Positions 40,663-48,560 of a stretch of 64,000 bases of DNA are shown here, one piece after another. The stretch spans positions 1-64,000 of the IMG/VR virus record IMGVR_UViG_3300027985_001729; one strand, written 5' to 3'. The notes beneath the pieces are model-generated. The model did not search any database. It saw only the letters and a program-made list of their open reading frames with translations, and was not told where the DNA came from. Origin of the DNA: a virus. Made by a program: the position numbers and the translations under genes. Within the stretch, counting starts at the first letter, position 1. Each line of letters starts with the position of its first letter.

Positions 40663-41394
40663 TCAGCTATCGCCCTCGATCTCCACATGGTCGGACGCCA
40701 GCTCATCGATCACAGCCCGGAGCAACCTGCGGACCCTGTGACCAGCGCGGCCACTAATCCCTCGCCATGCATCTCCAGAGAGAAGCCCCTCGGCGAGTTC
40801 GTGAACCTCCTCGTCGGTTGCCTCTGGGGCGGTCGGGCTGTTCGCGCCCATGAAGATGTCGAGCTCGGTGAACAGCCATTCGATGCTCTCGCTCTTGAGC
40901 CCTTCTGCGATCACGGCCTCAGCGCCTGTCCAGCGATGCTTCTTCGCGTCATCCGGATCGCACAGACCTGCCGCGAGCACGTTGACCATCAGGACGCCGT
41001 TGTAGCACTCGATACGCGCGTCCTCGTCTGACGGGTTGTCGTGCAGCGCCCAAGCCTTGCGCGCAGCCTCGGCGCGAGCAAGAGAAAGGTCCTCCTCGCT
41101 GGGCGACCGAAAGCCAACGACGATCGGCTCCGTTGGGGCGTTGGCCCAACCTTCAGCCCACGCCGACACAGGGATCGAGATCCTCTTGGACGGTGCGCTC
41201 GATATCTCTTCAGACCTTGCGGCGAACGGGCTTCCATTCGCCACTGGCTGGGTGCTAGCTGGCGCAGCAACGGGCGCAGAAGGTGACCCAACAACGCTGC
41301 CACGAAGCGTACCGAAGCTCTCCTGGAACTCGGATACCGACATCACGCGGCGACCTGGCGTGACCCCGGGGGGCAGGTTGGCGGCTTGGCTCAT
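40663..41394 (-). CDS. Second protein of the tail assembly chaperone position
   Basis: A 243-aa protein with a Ser/Pro/Ala-rich N-terminal 60 residues and a helical C-terminal half (DEDARIECYNGVLMVNVLAAGLCDP). It starts at ATG 41394, overlapping the stop of the preceding gene by 4 nt, so it is made by re-initiation; no slippery heptamer is seen at the junction, although a programmed frameshift is usual at this place in long-tailed phages. Sits just before the tape measure. The function is inferred from position. Confidence 0.55.
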   Translation of the reverse strand: MSQAANLPPGVTPGRRVMSVSEFQESFGTLRGSVVGSPSAPVAAPASTQPVANGSPFAARSEEISSAPSKRISIPVSAWAEGWANAPTEPIVVGFRSPSEEDLSLARAEAARKAWALHDNPSDEDARIECYNGVLMVNVLAAGLCDPDDAKKHRWTGAEAVIAEGLKSESIEWLFTELDIFMGANSPTAPEATDEEVHELAEGLLSGDAWRGISGRAGHRVRRLLRAVIDELASDHVEIEGDS

Positions 41395-41993
41395 GTCTTG
41401 GTGTCGCCTTTATTGTTCGCGAGCAGCTCGTTCATCAAAGCCTCTCCGATTGGCGCAGTACCATCGTATTTGGCCACCAGTGAGCTCAACAACAGGGAGA
41501 CCAAAGTACGCATAAAGGTCCACCGCAAAACGGGCTGCATATTCGCGAAAGGGTCAGCGCCCACCCCAGGCGTCGACTCAGCGATTTCGAGGATTTTCGC
41601 CAACTGCTCGCCAACGTCGAGCGACAGCTTACGCGGGGAGCATTCGTCCTGGAAGAGCTGTTGTTGCTCGTGCAGGAGGGCGATGCGGTCGGTGTCGAGG
41701 TTGACGAGCACCTCGTGCGCGCTCGCAAAGAACGGGCGCTTGTGGTCTGGGTCGTCGGGGTCGAGGCACGAGATGGCGAGCACATGGGCCATGACGCCGA
41801 TCTCGAAAAGGCGGTCGGTAGGCTTGGGGTCGGTCACCCCCTTCTCCACGGCGTAGGCTCTACCACCAGCGATGGCCTCGGCCTCCTCGAACCCATTCAT
41901 GGGTCGAACGAGGACGGGTATCTCCTCGTCTCCGTACGGGAGGACCACGCGCTTCGTGGCCCTCTTGCCCTTGATCAGAGAGGCGAACTGCAT
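41391..41993 (-). CDS. Tail assembly chaperone-like protein
   Basis: A 200-aa protein following the tube gene, in the place of Mu gp41. Residues 10-80 have the strand-helix pattern of small tail chaperones (VVLPYGDEEIPVLVRPMNGFEEAEA), followed by an acidic helical domain (ALLHEQQQLFQDECSPRKLSLDVGEQL). It ends with NNKGDTKT before TGA. Likely wraps the tape measure during tail assembly. Confidence 0.6.
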   Translation of the reverse strand: MQFASLIKGKRATKRVVLPYGDEEIPVLVRPMNGFEEAEAIAGGRAYAVEKGVTDPKPTDRLFEIGVMAHVLAISCLDPDDPDHKRPFFASAHEVLVNLDTDRIALLHEQQQLFQDECSPRKLSLDVGEQLAKILEIAESTPGVGADPFANMQPVLRWTFMRTLVSLLLSSLVAKYDGTAPIGEALMNELLANNKGDTKT

Positions 41994-41999
41994 ACCTGG

Positions 42000-42380
42000 T
42001 CAGCTCACGTCGGCCAGGCGTGGTGCCCCGCCAACGAACTTGAACTTGCCCTTGCACTCGCCCGTCTTGGAGTCGGACGTGTACCCGCGCTCGATGATCC
42101 GACCGTCGATTGTCTCGAGCCCCCCATCGACAGCGATCTGGATTTGAACATCGAGCTTGTCAACGAGCATGCGTTTGACATTGTCCGCATGTCCCTTGAC
42201 GGGGGTCACGGTGTCGATATCGAGCTCCGTTTCGTCGATGCCTTCGCTCTGGCCGAGAACACCCTCGAGCCCGAACTGGTTCGCGTCGTTGCCCCTATGG
42301 GTGTAGGTGCTGTTGCTTACTTCAGCGATTTTCTTGCCATTGAGCAAGATCCTCGCCGCGCGGAAGCGTGACTGTGCCAT
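42000..42380 (-). CDS. Tail tube protein
   Basis: A 126-aa protein with the beta-rich pattern of Mu/P2-type tube proteins: a strand set (RILLNGKKIAEVSNSTYTHRGNDANQFGLEG) continuing to LDIDTVTPVKGHADNVKRMLV and an FKFVGG end. Gene order sheath, tube, chaperone, tape measure matches contractile-tail phages. It forms the inner channel inside the sheath. Confidence 0.78.
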   Translation of the reverse strand: MAQSRFRAARILLNGKKIAEVSNSTYTHRGNDANQFGLEGVLGQSEGIDETELDIDTVTPVKGHADNVKRMLVDKLDVQIQIAVDGGLETIDGRIIERGYTSDSKTGECKGKFKFVGGAPRLADVS

Positions 42381-42398
42381 GGGATCCTCCGTCGGCGA

Positions 42399-43913
42399 TC
42401 AGCCGACCTGCCGGACGCTCACGCCGGTCTGGTGATTGAGTGGGGTTGCGATGGCGGGGACCAAAGACATGATCCGCTTTGCGACGGGGTCGTACTCGGA
42501 CACGGGCGGGTTCAGTTCGACGTCGCTGAGGATGTTCTGCGACTCGAGGTCCTTGAGGATGGACGTGACCGTCTGGTTCCACCGAGTTGGCGTTGCAACC
42601 CCGGGCGGACGTTCGCGCTGCTCCGGCGCAGGGTCATCGGCCACGTAGGGGTTGGCCACCTTGTACACGGTGACCCAGTAGAGCTCGAGCACATCGCGCA
42701 CATAGTCAGGGACGACAGCCTGTGCCGTGTCGAGCGTGCGGTAGTCTGGGAGCGCACCGTTCAGGCAGTGCGTGACGATCGACCGGACGATGTATGCTTC
42801 CCCCGACGGTGAAGTGGCGATGGGGGTAACGCCGTTGTCGAGCGCGCTGATGAGGGTCGCGGTTGTCGGCCAGTCCCCCGATTGACTCTGCGCCACAATG
42901 CCTGGCAGCACGTACCCGTCATACCCTTGGTTCGGGTTGGACTGCTCAGCAGCGGTCCTTGCGGCGGCAAAAACTGCCGCGATCTCTGAAGGGTGGTTCT
43001 CGGAATTGAGATACCAGAGGAGTTGAACGCGCTCAGCGTTGAGCGTCACCGTCGACAGGGTAATCGAAGCAGACAGCGAGTCGCTGACGGCACAGATGGC
43101 GTGCTCCGTCTTGCCCTCGAGCACTCCGGCCTTGGTGTTGAGCTGAGCCTCCCACAGCGCCGCGTTGGCGGCATCGTTCTGGGCGAAGGCGATGCGGTTG
43201 TACCGCTGAGCGGATAGCACAGCGAGCAGCGCCGAGACGTCCTCCGTGCCGGTGCCGCCGGTGAAGTGGACTCCGCCTCCCGTGATGGCCGTGCCACCAG
43301 CGATCGCGCTCGTGACGCCGCCGGCTGGGGTGTCGCTCTCCTGGAAGAGCACGCCTTGGTTGCCGCGAGCTCCAGCGCTCTTGCGCGTCGCAGTAACGAT
43401 ATAGGTGGGCCCAGCGCCGACGGCGGCCGTGACCGGGGAGTGTGGGTCGGCGTTGATGGATGCAGCGATCGCCGTGGCGATGCTCGAGAGCGTATCCGTC
43501 GTGCGGATGACGCCTGTGTAGCGCCTACCATCGATGCGATAGGCGAACTCGCCGGAGCTCGTCGGGTTGGACCCAAACAGCGTGATCGTGATGGTGACGG
43601 TGGCTGCTACCGCGCCTACGGCCTCCGCGCTCGGAGCGGCAAGGAGCTTGACCCCGGGGATCCTCAGCGCTGCCTGGCACATGAGGTTGATCTCGGACCC
43701 GGCCCCGTGCAGCGTGTCGCTGTCGTCGAGGCTCAGGATCTGGTCGATGCTCGCGTTTGGCGTGGCGGTCCCTGTGCTCTCGAGCATTGTGCCGCTCACG
43801 AGACACACGAGGGGGATGGACCCGATCGTGATGGGGCCAGCACCGTATACTGTTTCCCCGAAGAACGCGGGGAGCTTGTTGGTGGACGTGAAGCCGACGA
43901 TGTTGATGCTCAT
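42399..43913 (-). CDS. Tail sheath protein
   Basis: A 504-aa protein; ATG 43913 overlaps the preceding stop (43910-43912). The N-terminus (MSINIVGFTSTNKLPAFFGE) and Gly/Thr/Ala-rich body match Mu gpL-like sheath subunits; the C-terminal third (EAYIVRSIVTHCLNGALPDYRTLDTAQAVVPDYVRDVL, residues about 400-440) is the conserved sheath domain that inter-weaves with neighbours. Confirms a contractile (myovirus) tail. Confidence 0.88.
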   Translation of the reverse strand: MSINIVGFTSTNKLPAFFGETVYGAGPITIGSIPLVCLVSGTMLESTGTATPNASIDQILSLDDSDTLHGAGSEINLMCQAALRIPGVKLLAAPSAEAVGAVAATVTITITLFGSNPTSSGEFAYRIDGRRYTGVIRTTDTLSSIATAIAASINADPHSPVTAAVGAGPTYIVTATRKSAGARGNQGVLFQESDTPAGGVTSAIAGGTAITGGGVHFTGGTGTEDVSALLAVLSAQRYNRIAFAQNDAANAALWEAQLNTKAGVLEGKTEHAICAVSDSLSASITLSTVTLNAERVQLLWYLNSENHPSEIAAVFAAARTAAEQSNPNQGYDGYVLPGIVAQSQSGDWPTTATLISALDNGVTPIATSPSGEAYIVRSIVTHCLNGALPDYRTLDTAQAVVPDYVRDVLELYWVTVYKVANPYVADDPAPEQRERPPGVATPTRWNQTVTSILKDLESQNILSDVELNPPVSEYDPVAKRIMSLVPAIATPLNHQTGVSVRQVG

Positions 43914-44374
43914 GCCTGCTCCGAGGACGAGAGGGGTGGATTGGTCGTGGCGGGCTGGCGAAGATCCGCCTGCCACAGAGAGAAGTCTGGGTCTCGACCA
44001 TGCTGGTCTTTGAAAGCCTTCATGGCTCGACTGCGATAGTCGTTGATCGCCTCGGGCCATGGCCGGAACGGGACGCCAACCGCTTGAGCGGTGGTCCTAT
44101 CTGCCGGGATGATGTCTCCGTGCAGAATCCCATGCCTGTAGTGGTTGGTGTCCTCCACGGCGCGCGGGGAGAGGTCGAACTTGAAGAACGTGCGTTGCCG
44201 AGGGGCATGCATGGCCTTGCTCGCTCTCGTGATCCTGGTCCTCGATGGGTCGATGATTGCGCCGACCCAAAGCCGATATCCGCGGCTCAGGTTGGGGTCA
44301 TCGGGGAATGCACTCGCGGGAACTCCCTCGTGGTCGAGAGTCTTGAAGGGGTTGCAGACTACGTTGAGCAGCAC
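43910..44374 (-). CDS. Hypothetical protein next to the sheath gene
   Basis: A 154-aa protein, charged, with HYRHGILHGDIIPADRT and FPDDPNLSRGYRLWVG segments. Sits directly upstream of the sheath, where Mu has small unknown genes (gp38 position). Its stop overlaps the sheath start. No family recognised; possibly a tail completion protein. Confidence 0.55.
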   Translation of the reverse strand: MLLNVVCNPFKTLDHEGVPASAFPDDPNLSRGYRLWVGAIIDPSRTRITRASKAMHAPRQRTFFKFDLSPRAVEDTNHYRHGILHGDIIPADRTTAQAVGVPFRPWPEAINDYRSRAMKAFKDQHGRDPDFSLWQADLRQPATTNPPLSSSEQA

Positions 44375-44425
44375 AGAGCTCTCCTCGGTGTCGAATCTGT
44401 TGTTGGAACGTGGAGTGGTCGATGT

Positions 44426-45526
44426 TCAGGCGATGAACGCGCCGAACACGCTACCGTCCTCGCGGGCGATCTCTTGGTAGATCGCGCTGGGCGAGAAGTT
44501 GTCGGCGGCATCTGGGTCGAAGGGCTTTTCGATGTCTGTGGTGAAGCGCTCGATCACCTCGAAGCTCATCTCGATGGCGTCGTACGTGCGAACGATCTTC
44601 CCCGCGCCGCTGAGCTCGATGCCGACCATCCTGTCGCGCCACGAAGTGAGCCGCATCTCCTGGATCCCTGCCACTCGTAGCGACACGGAACCCTTCCCGT
44701 TGACGGCGTAAAGACCGAAGCTCAAGGTCGCATCGATTCCGGCTTGCGCGTCGACGTCGATCTGCGTGACCTGCGTCAAGTGCCAGGTCCCGACGTAGGT
44801 CCCAGCTACGGCATCGAGCGTCACCACGGACGACCTCACGCCTCCGTCCTTCCCGAGCCCTGTGAAGACAACCTGGGTCCCTGGAATGATGCTCGACGGA
44901 TCGCCCCCAATGGTCACGGTCGGCTGCTGCCCTGGGGAAAAGGAGGTGCTCCCGATCGCACCGTCGAGCGCTGCTCCCGCGTACGTTTCGATCGACGTCG
45001 AAGAGGCGATGCTCGTTTTGATGGCGGTCGGATCCGCCGCGACGTCCGCTGCCTCAGAGTCCGTGTCCCCCGGGGCCACGTAGACAGGATCTCGGACCTG
45101 CTCGATGGCCCGGTCGACGACCTTGGCGATGGCGTTGGTGAAGTTGTCTCGAGCGCGCTGGGTCTGCTGGACGGCAGGGAGGAAGATCCAGAGCGCCGTC
45201 CACACGTCATGGAAGACCCTGTACTCCTCGGCCATGTAGGTCGTCACGTTCCCCTTCTGGCGCCAGATGTACAGTGCGGGGAGGTTCTTCTCGTTGAAGA
45301 CGTACTCCTCGGGGTTGTGGACGAAGACCGTTTTTACGACGGGGATCGGCGACTCTCCCTCGGAGACAAGGCGAGGGCAGATCGATTGCCACGCGGTCGA
45401 AGCGTACTTGTTGAGGAACGCGGCGATGTAGTTGGACATCACCTCGAGCGCTGGGTCCCCCGTCGCCTCTGGTGACGTCGCCGAAATGGCGACAGGGATC
45501 TCGAGACCACCGTATTCGTCGGCCAT
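44426..45526 (-). CDS. Neck/tail-terminator region protein
   Basis: A 366-aa protein; ATG 45526 was chosen because the upstream 23-residue extension of the frame is read within the next gene. The N-terminal half is helical (VMSNYIAAFLNKYASTAWQSICPRL), and TYMAEEYRVFHDVWTALWIFLPA resembles the conserved centre of tail-terminator-like proteins (gp37 position in Mu). A beta-rich insertion with SFSPGQQPTVTIGGDPS occupies residues 190-300 and is not typical of the family. Role inferred from gene order. Confidence 0.5.
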   Translation of the reverse strand: MADEYGGLEIPVAISATSPEATGDPALEVMSNYIAAFLNKYASTAWQSICPRLVSEGESPIPVVKTVFVHNPEEYVFNEKNLPALYIWRQKGNVTTYMAEEYRVFHDVWTALWIFLPAVQQTQRARDNFTNAIAKVVDRAIEQVRDPVYVAPGDTDSEAADVAADPTAIKTSIASSTSIETYAGAALDGAIGSTSFSPGQQPTVTIGGDPSSIIPGTQVVFTGLGKDGGVRSSVVTLDAVAGTYVGTWHLTQVTQIDVDAQAGIDATLSFGLYAVNGKGSVSLRVAGIQEMRLTSWRDRMVGIELSGAGKIVRTYDAIEMSFEVIERFTTDIEKPFDPDAADNFSPSAIYQEIAREDGSVFGAFIA

Positions 45527-45527
45527 G

Positions 45528-45722
45528 TCAGAGCTTGAGGCTGTTGCCTCGGTCGATGTTCGTGATGGTTCTATCGGGGCGCTGCGTTCCGACAACCCCA
45601 GCGTTCATCCTGACCCACGACACCACCTGTTGGTCGGTGAGCTCTACGTACGGCTTTCCGTAGTGGGCAGCGATGGTGCTCGAGTGGGGGGCGGCAATTC
45701 TTCTGGCTTCTTCGGGGCTCAT
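45528..45722 (-). CDS. Small hypothetical protein of the head-tail joining region
   Basis: A 64-aa protein between the gp10-like gene and the neck protein; the start overlaps the upstream stop by 4 nt (45719-45722). Sequence MSPEEARRIAAPHSSTIAAH with a C-terminal DRTITNIDRGNSLKL. Position resembles that of DUF2635-type small proteins of Mu-like phages, but no match is claimed. Confidence 0.5.
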   Translation of the reverse strand: MSPEEARRIAAPHSSTIAAHYGKPYVELTDQQVVSWVRMNAGVVGTQRPDRTITNIDRGNSLKL

Positions 45723-46258
45723 CGGCTCATGATCTCCGCTACACGCTCCTGCGACACCTCGACCTCTCGCAGGATTACGCGCTCTGCCTTCTGGGCCGCT
45801 GGACCAATGAAAGGGTGCGGGGCAGTCCCAGGATGGTGAACGACACGAGCGAACACCTGCTCCCCACCCATGTCGAAGCGAAGCGCCGTTCTCGTCGTGC
45901 CGATGTCGTCGGACGCACGTCGGCTTTGGCCACGTCGCACCGGACCTACGAATCCAGAGCTTGCCTTCGGACGAATCTCGTGTGGGGCCGTTCCCTTTTC
46001 GACCTCGCTCGCGTACGGCGCTGTAGCCTCGATGACACCCACGGCGCCGCCGCGCGTTGAGGTCTCGAGGCGACCCGAGATGCTCCGTGTAAGAGCCCCC
46101 GTTTTGTCTTTGTAGGCGTGGTTCGACCGAGCGTAGTCCGCGCCCTCCTTCACGCCGAGATCGACACCGCGTCTGATGCCATCGCTCAGCACGCCGAGCG
46201 ATTCGTCCCAGTCGCGTCTGAGGTCCTCGAGACCTTCGATCGTCACATCGAACGACAT
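45719..46258 (-). CDS. HK97 gp10 / Mu gpG-like head-tail joining protein
   Basis: A 179-aa protein from ATG 46258 (the longer frame upstream overlaps the DUF1320 gene). The segment GADYARSNHAYKDKTGALTRSISGRLE followed by EATAPYASEVEKGTAPHEIRPK (here described across residues about 55-125) is the hallmark of gp10-like/virion morphogenesis proteins: an N-terminal helix, a KTG-LR-SI strand and YA-Y-E-GT-PH. These act at the connector between head and tail. Confidence 0.8.
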   Translation of the reverse strand: MSFDVTIEGLEDLRRDWDESLGVLSDGIRRGVDLGVKEGADYARSNHAYKDKTGALTRSISGRLETSTRGGAVGVIEATAPYASEVEKGTAPHEIRPKASSGFVGPVRRGQSRRASDDIGTTRTALRFDMGGEQVFARVVHHPGTAPHPFIGPAAQKAERVILREVEVSQERVAEIMSR

Positions 46259-46259
46259 T

Positions 46260-46721
46260 TCAGAACCCGCTCCCGTTTTGGTTGCCGTTGGGGTCATCGA
46301 TCGTTGTGTATGGTCCGTTGTTGAAGATGAGCCCACCGGAGTTCTTCGGGGCCACGGCAGGGGATGGTTGATCGGGGAGGTTCCTGAGGCCAGCCCTGAT
46401 CATCATCATCCTGTCCTTCCCGCGCTTCCACCTTTCGGCACGCGTCTCCTCCCCGAAAGTCCTGACGTACTCCGGGTGTCTCTCGAAGCAGAAGGATATG
46501 GCGAAGTCTTTCGCCGCTCGTTTCAGGAGCCGGTCCGTGTCTTCCTTCGGCTCGACGTAGATCCCGACGAGGAACGAATCTACCTCTGCCTCTGCATCGT
46601 CGATGACGTCGGAGATCGCGAGCTCGTTGAGCACGCCCGAGTTGTCGTCGTCGAAGATCTCCTTGATGGTTTGGAGCGACAGGGCGCGGATGAGGATGTC
46701 CCTGTCGATGTACTTGCCCAT
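46260..46721 (-). CDS. DUF1320 (Mu gp36-like) head completion protein
   Basis: A 153-aa protein. The opening YIDRDILIRAL, then SDVIDDAEAEVDSFLVGIYVEP and KRAAKDFAISFCFER, match DUF1320 proteins, which are the connector/adaptor (gp6-like) of Mu-type phages. The C-terminal 40 residues are Pro/Gly/Asn-rich. It lies between the capsid and gp10-like genes as expected. Confidence 0.8.
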   Translation of the reverse strand: MGKYIDRDILIRALSLQTIKEIFDDDNSGVLNELAISDVIDDAEAEVDSFLVGIYVEPKEDTDRLLKRAAKDFAISFCFERHPEYVRTFGEETRAERWKRGKDRMMMIRAGLRNLPDQPSPAVAPKNSGGLIFNNGPYTTIDDPNGNQNGSGF

Positions 46722-46759
46722 GGTGATCTTCGACCTTCGTCAGGATGATGGTCCGTGAG

Positions 46760-46785
46760 GGTGGAGCCCCGTGAGGGGCTCCACC
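46760..46785 (-). terminator. Stable hairpin directly after the capsid gene
   Basis: GGTGGAGCCCC (46760-46770) and GGGGCTCCACC (46775-46785) pair perfectly over 11 bp around a GTGA loop, starting 4 nt past the capsid stop. There is no T-tract, so it is more likely an attenuator or mRNA-stabilising 3' hairpin that raises capsid output over the downstream head-tail genes than a full terminator. Confidence 0.7.
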
Positions 46786-46788
46786 TGC

Positions 46789-47952
46789 TCACTGGAAGGC
46801 GCCCTTGATTCGCCCAGTCACGAACGGCGACACGAACTGCTCCGCATCGTTGTGCGCGACGACGACCTGCATCGATCCGCGCGGGCCCTCGTAAGGGTTG
46901 TAGAACTGGCGGACAAGGAAGCCTCCCTGGACCGTCGGCTGCTGCGTCTGCCCCCACGAACTGGGCAGTGCCTGGTCATTGCCAGCGTTCCACCGGAAGG
47001 TCTTTGCCGACGTAACGGTCATGCGCCCGACCTGGTTGCCGTTCGGCGGTCGGTGGGTCAGCACCACGTCACCGGCCCAGATGTATGGGTACGTGTCGGT
47101 CGCCATGTCCCAGATCTTGGCTTCGCACACATGGATGGTGGGCAGATTGAGAAAGGCGGCGAACGCGGCCCTGAGGTCTGGCGTGGGAAGGCCAGGGACG
47201 GCCTGCTTGAAGCCGGTAAAGCGCTGGACGGCAGGGTTCTCCACCATGGCATTCCAGGTATCGAGGGACATGAACATGTCCGTCGCTGGAGCGAGCATCT
47301 TTTCGCGGACTCGGTTGATGTTCGCGACGGGGTCGCTGTTGGACCCACCATTCCACCTGAGCAGTGGATCCACGGTGAGATCGAGCAGCGTAGGCGTGTA
47401 TGTGTAATTCGCGTCCGTGTACAGCATCGTCTTGACGCGCTGCTCTCGATTCAGCAAGAGCTTGTTCAACACGAGCTCCATGTGGTCGAACATCAGATTG
47501 AGCGGAGAATCCTGGTTCGCGAGCACTTCGATGGGGATGTTCGCGCCGAGGGCGTACGGATACGTCTGATACCGAGAGTTCGTCAGGGTGACGCCGATCT
47601 TGTTGTACGAGGCTCCGGGCGCGACGATTGTCGCGTCGATGGGCGCGAATGCGTCCTTGGGCGAGAACTCGAAGTATCGATCGGACTCCTTGTCCACCGG
47701 AACAGGTGGCGCCGCGAGGTCCGCCTTGTACTCTGCGTTCGAGTATTTGACGGCGAAGTTCGCGAGGATCCGCTCGACATGAACGTCGGCAACACCAACG
47801 TCCATGCGCACGAGTTGCTCCTGCGCAGCGTGTCCACCCATCAAGGTGACGAGTTGCCCGTGGCCGTTGTCGGCGAGCATCACGTTCCTGGCGGGGTCGA
47901 AATAGCCGATCTTCTGTCCCGTTTCCGGGTTGGTGATGGGGATCATGTTCAT
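46789..47952 (-). CDS. Major capsid protein
   Basis: A 387-aa protein with AAGGACC upstream of ATG 47952. The body reads like an HK97-fold coat protein: EYKADLAAPPVPVDKESDRYFEF, GVTLTNSRYQTYPYALGANIPIEVLANQ, then DMFMSLDTWNAMVENPAVQRF and a long C-terminal beta-rich region. Residues 1-50 are separate from the body and may be a delta-like scaffolding part; an eight-residue peptide GVADVHVE (53-60) is shared with the protease fusion. It follows the DUF2190-type gene and is followed by a hairpin. It would form the capsid shell. Confidence 0.82.
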   Translation of the reverse strand: MNMIPITNPETGQKIGYFDPARNVMLADNGHGQLVTLMGGHAAQEQLVRMDVGVADVHVERILANFAVKYSNAEYKADLAAPPVPVDKESDRYFEFSPKDAFAPIDATIVAPGASYNKIGVTLTNSRYQTYPYALGANIPIEVLANQDSPLNLMFDHMELVLNKLLLNREQRVKTMLYTDANYTYTPTLLDLTVDPLLRWNGGSNSDPVANINRVREKMLAPATDMFMSLDTWNAMVENPAVQRFTGFKQAVPGLPTPDLRAAFAAFLNLPTIHVCEAKIWDMATDTYPYIWAGDVVLTHRPPNGNQVGRMTVTSAKTFRWNAGNDQALPSSWGQTQQPTVQGGFLVRQFYNPYEGPRGSMQVVVAHNDAEQFVSPFVTGRIKGAFQ

Positions 47953-48039
47953 GTTGTGGTCCTTGAGAGTGGATGTGGTTCGCTGAGCGATTACAGGGTT
48001 GGGCGTGGGTTGCGATGGTGCGTGTGAGGATCGAGGTGA

Positions 48040-48453
48040 TCAGGTGGGGGTCGACACAACGATGTCGACCTGGAGCAGTTCCCCGTCGGCGGCCGTGTGG
48101 ATGGCCTGCCCGAGCTGCTCCACGCCGACGCCTTTGGCCTTGACGCGGCCGAGCTTGCCGATGGTGTCCGAGACCTGCACGTACCCACCCGCGGTGATCG
48201 CGCCGTCGGCGGTAACCTCTGCCCTACCACGCCGCATGATGCTGCCGACCTTGCCAACGTAAATGGTCGTGCGCGTCACCCCTGCCGTCCCGGTGATGCC
48301 GCCACCAGCGGTGGGAAGCGTGATCCCGGGAGGCGTGTCGCCAGAGGCGGGGTTCGCAGGGTCGAAGATCACCGCGGTTCCGGCGGTGATGTCGGTCAAC
48401 CCTGTGTTTTTGACGGTCATGAGGTCCGTCAGCGTGTTCCCAGTCGTGTTCAT
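48040..48453 (-). CDS. DUF2190-like capsid decoration protein
   Basis: A 137-aa beta-rich, Gly/Thr/Ala-rich protein (AGTAVIFDPANPASGDTPPG, AEVTADGAITAGGYVQVSD, AIHTAADGELLQVDIVV). The pattern of Ala/Gly turns with LGRV and AI..A..GE strongly recalls DUF2190 head decoration proteins located between protease and capsid genes in Mu-like phages. Likely trimeric cement protein on the capsid surface. Confidence 0.72.
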   Translation of the reverse strand: MNTTGNTLTDLMTVKNTGLTDITAGTAVIFDPANPASGDTPPGITLPTAGGGITGTAGVTRTTIYVGKVGSIMRRGRAEVTADGAITAGGYVQVSDTIGKLGRVKAKGVGVEQLGQAIHTAADGELLQVDIVVSTPT

Positions 48454-48560
48454 GGAATGCTCCCGTCGCCGAGCAGGTCATGCCCACGCGGCTGAAAGAC
48501 TCTTGTTTTTGTTTGGAAAGGAGACAGGTGGGCGTGGAGAGATGAGCGGAGACCCCTGGA

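Noticed and set aside
41380-41400. Programmed frameshift between the two chaperone-position genes
   Set aside because: No slippery heptamer is seen, and the ATGA overlap offers simple re-initiation.
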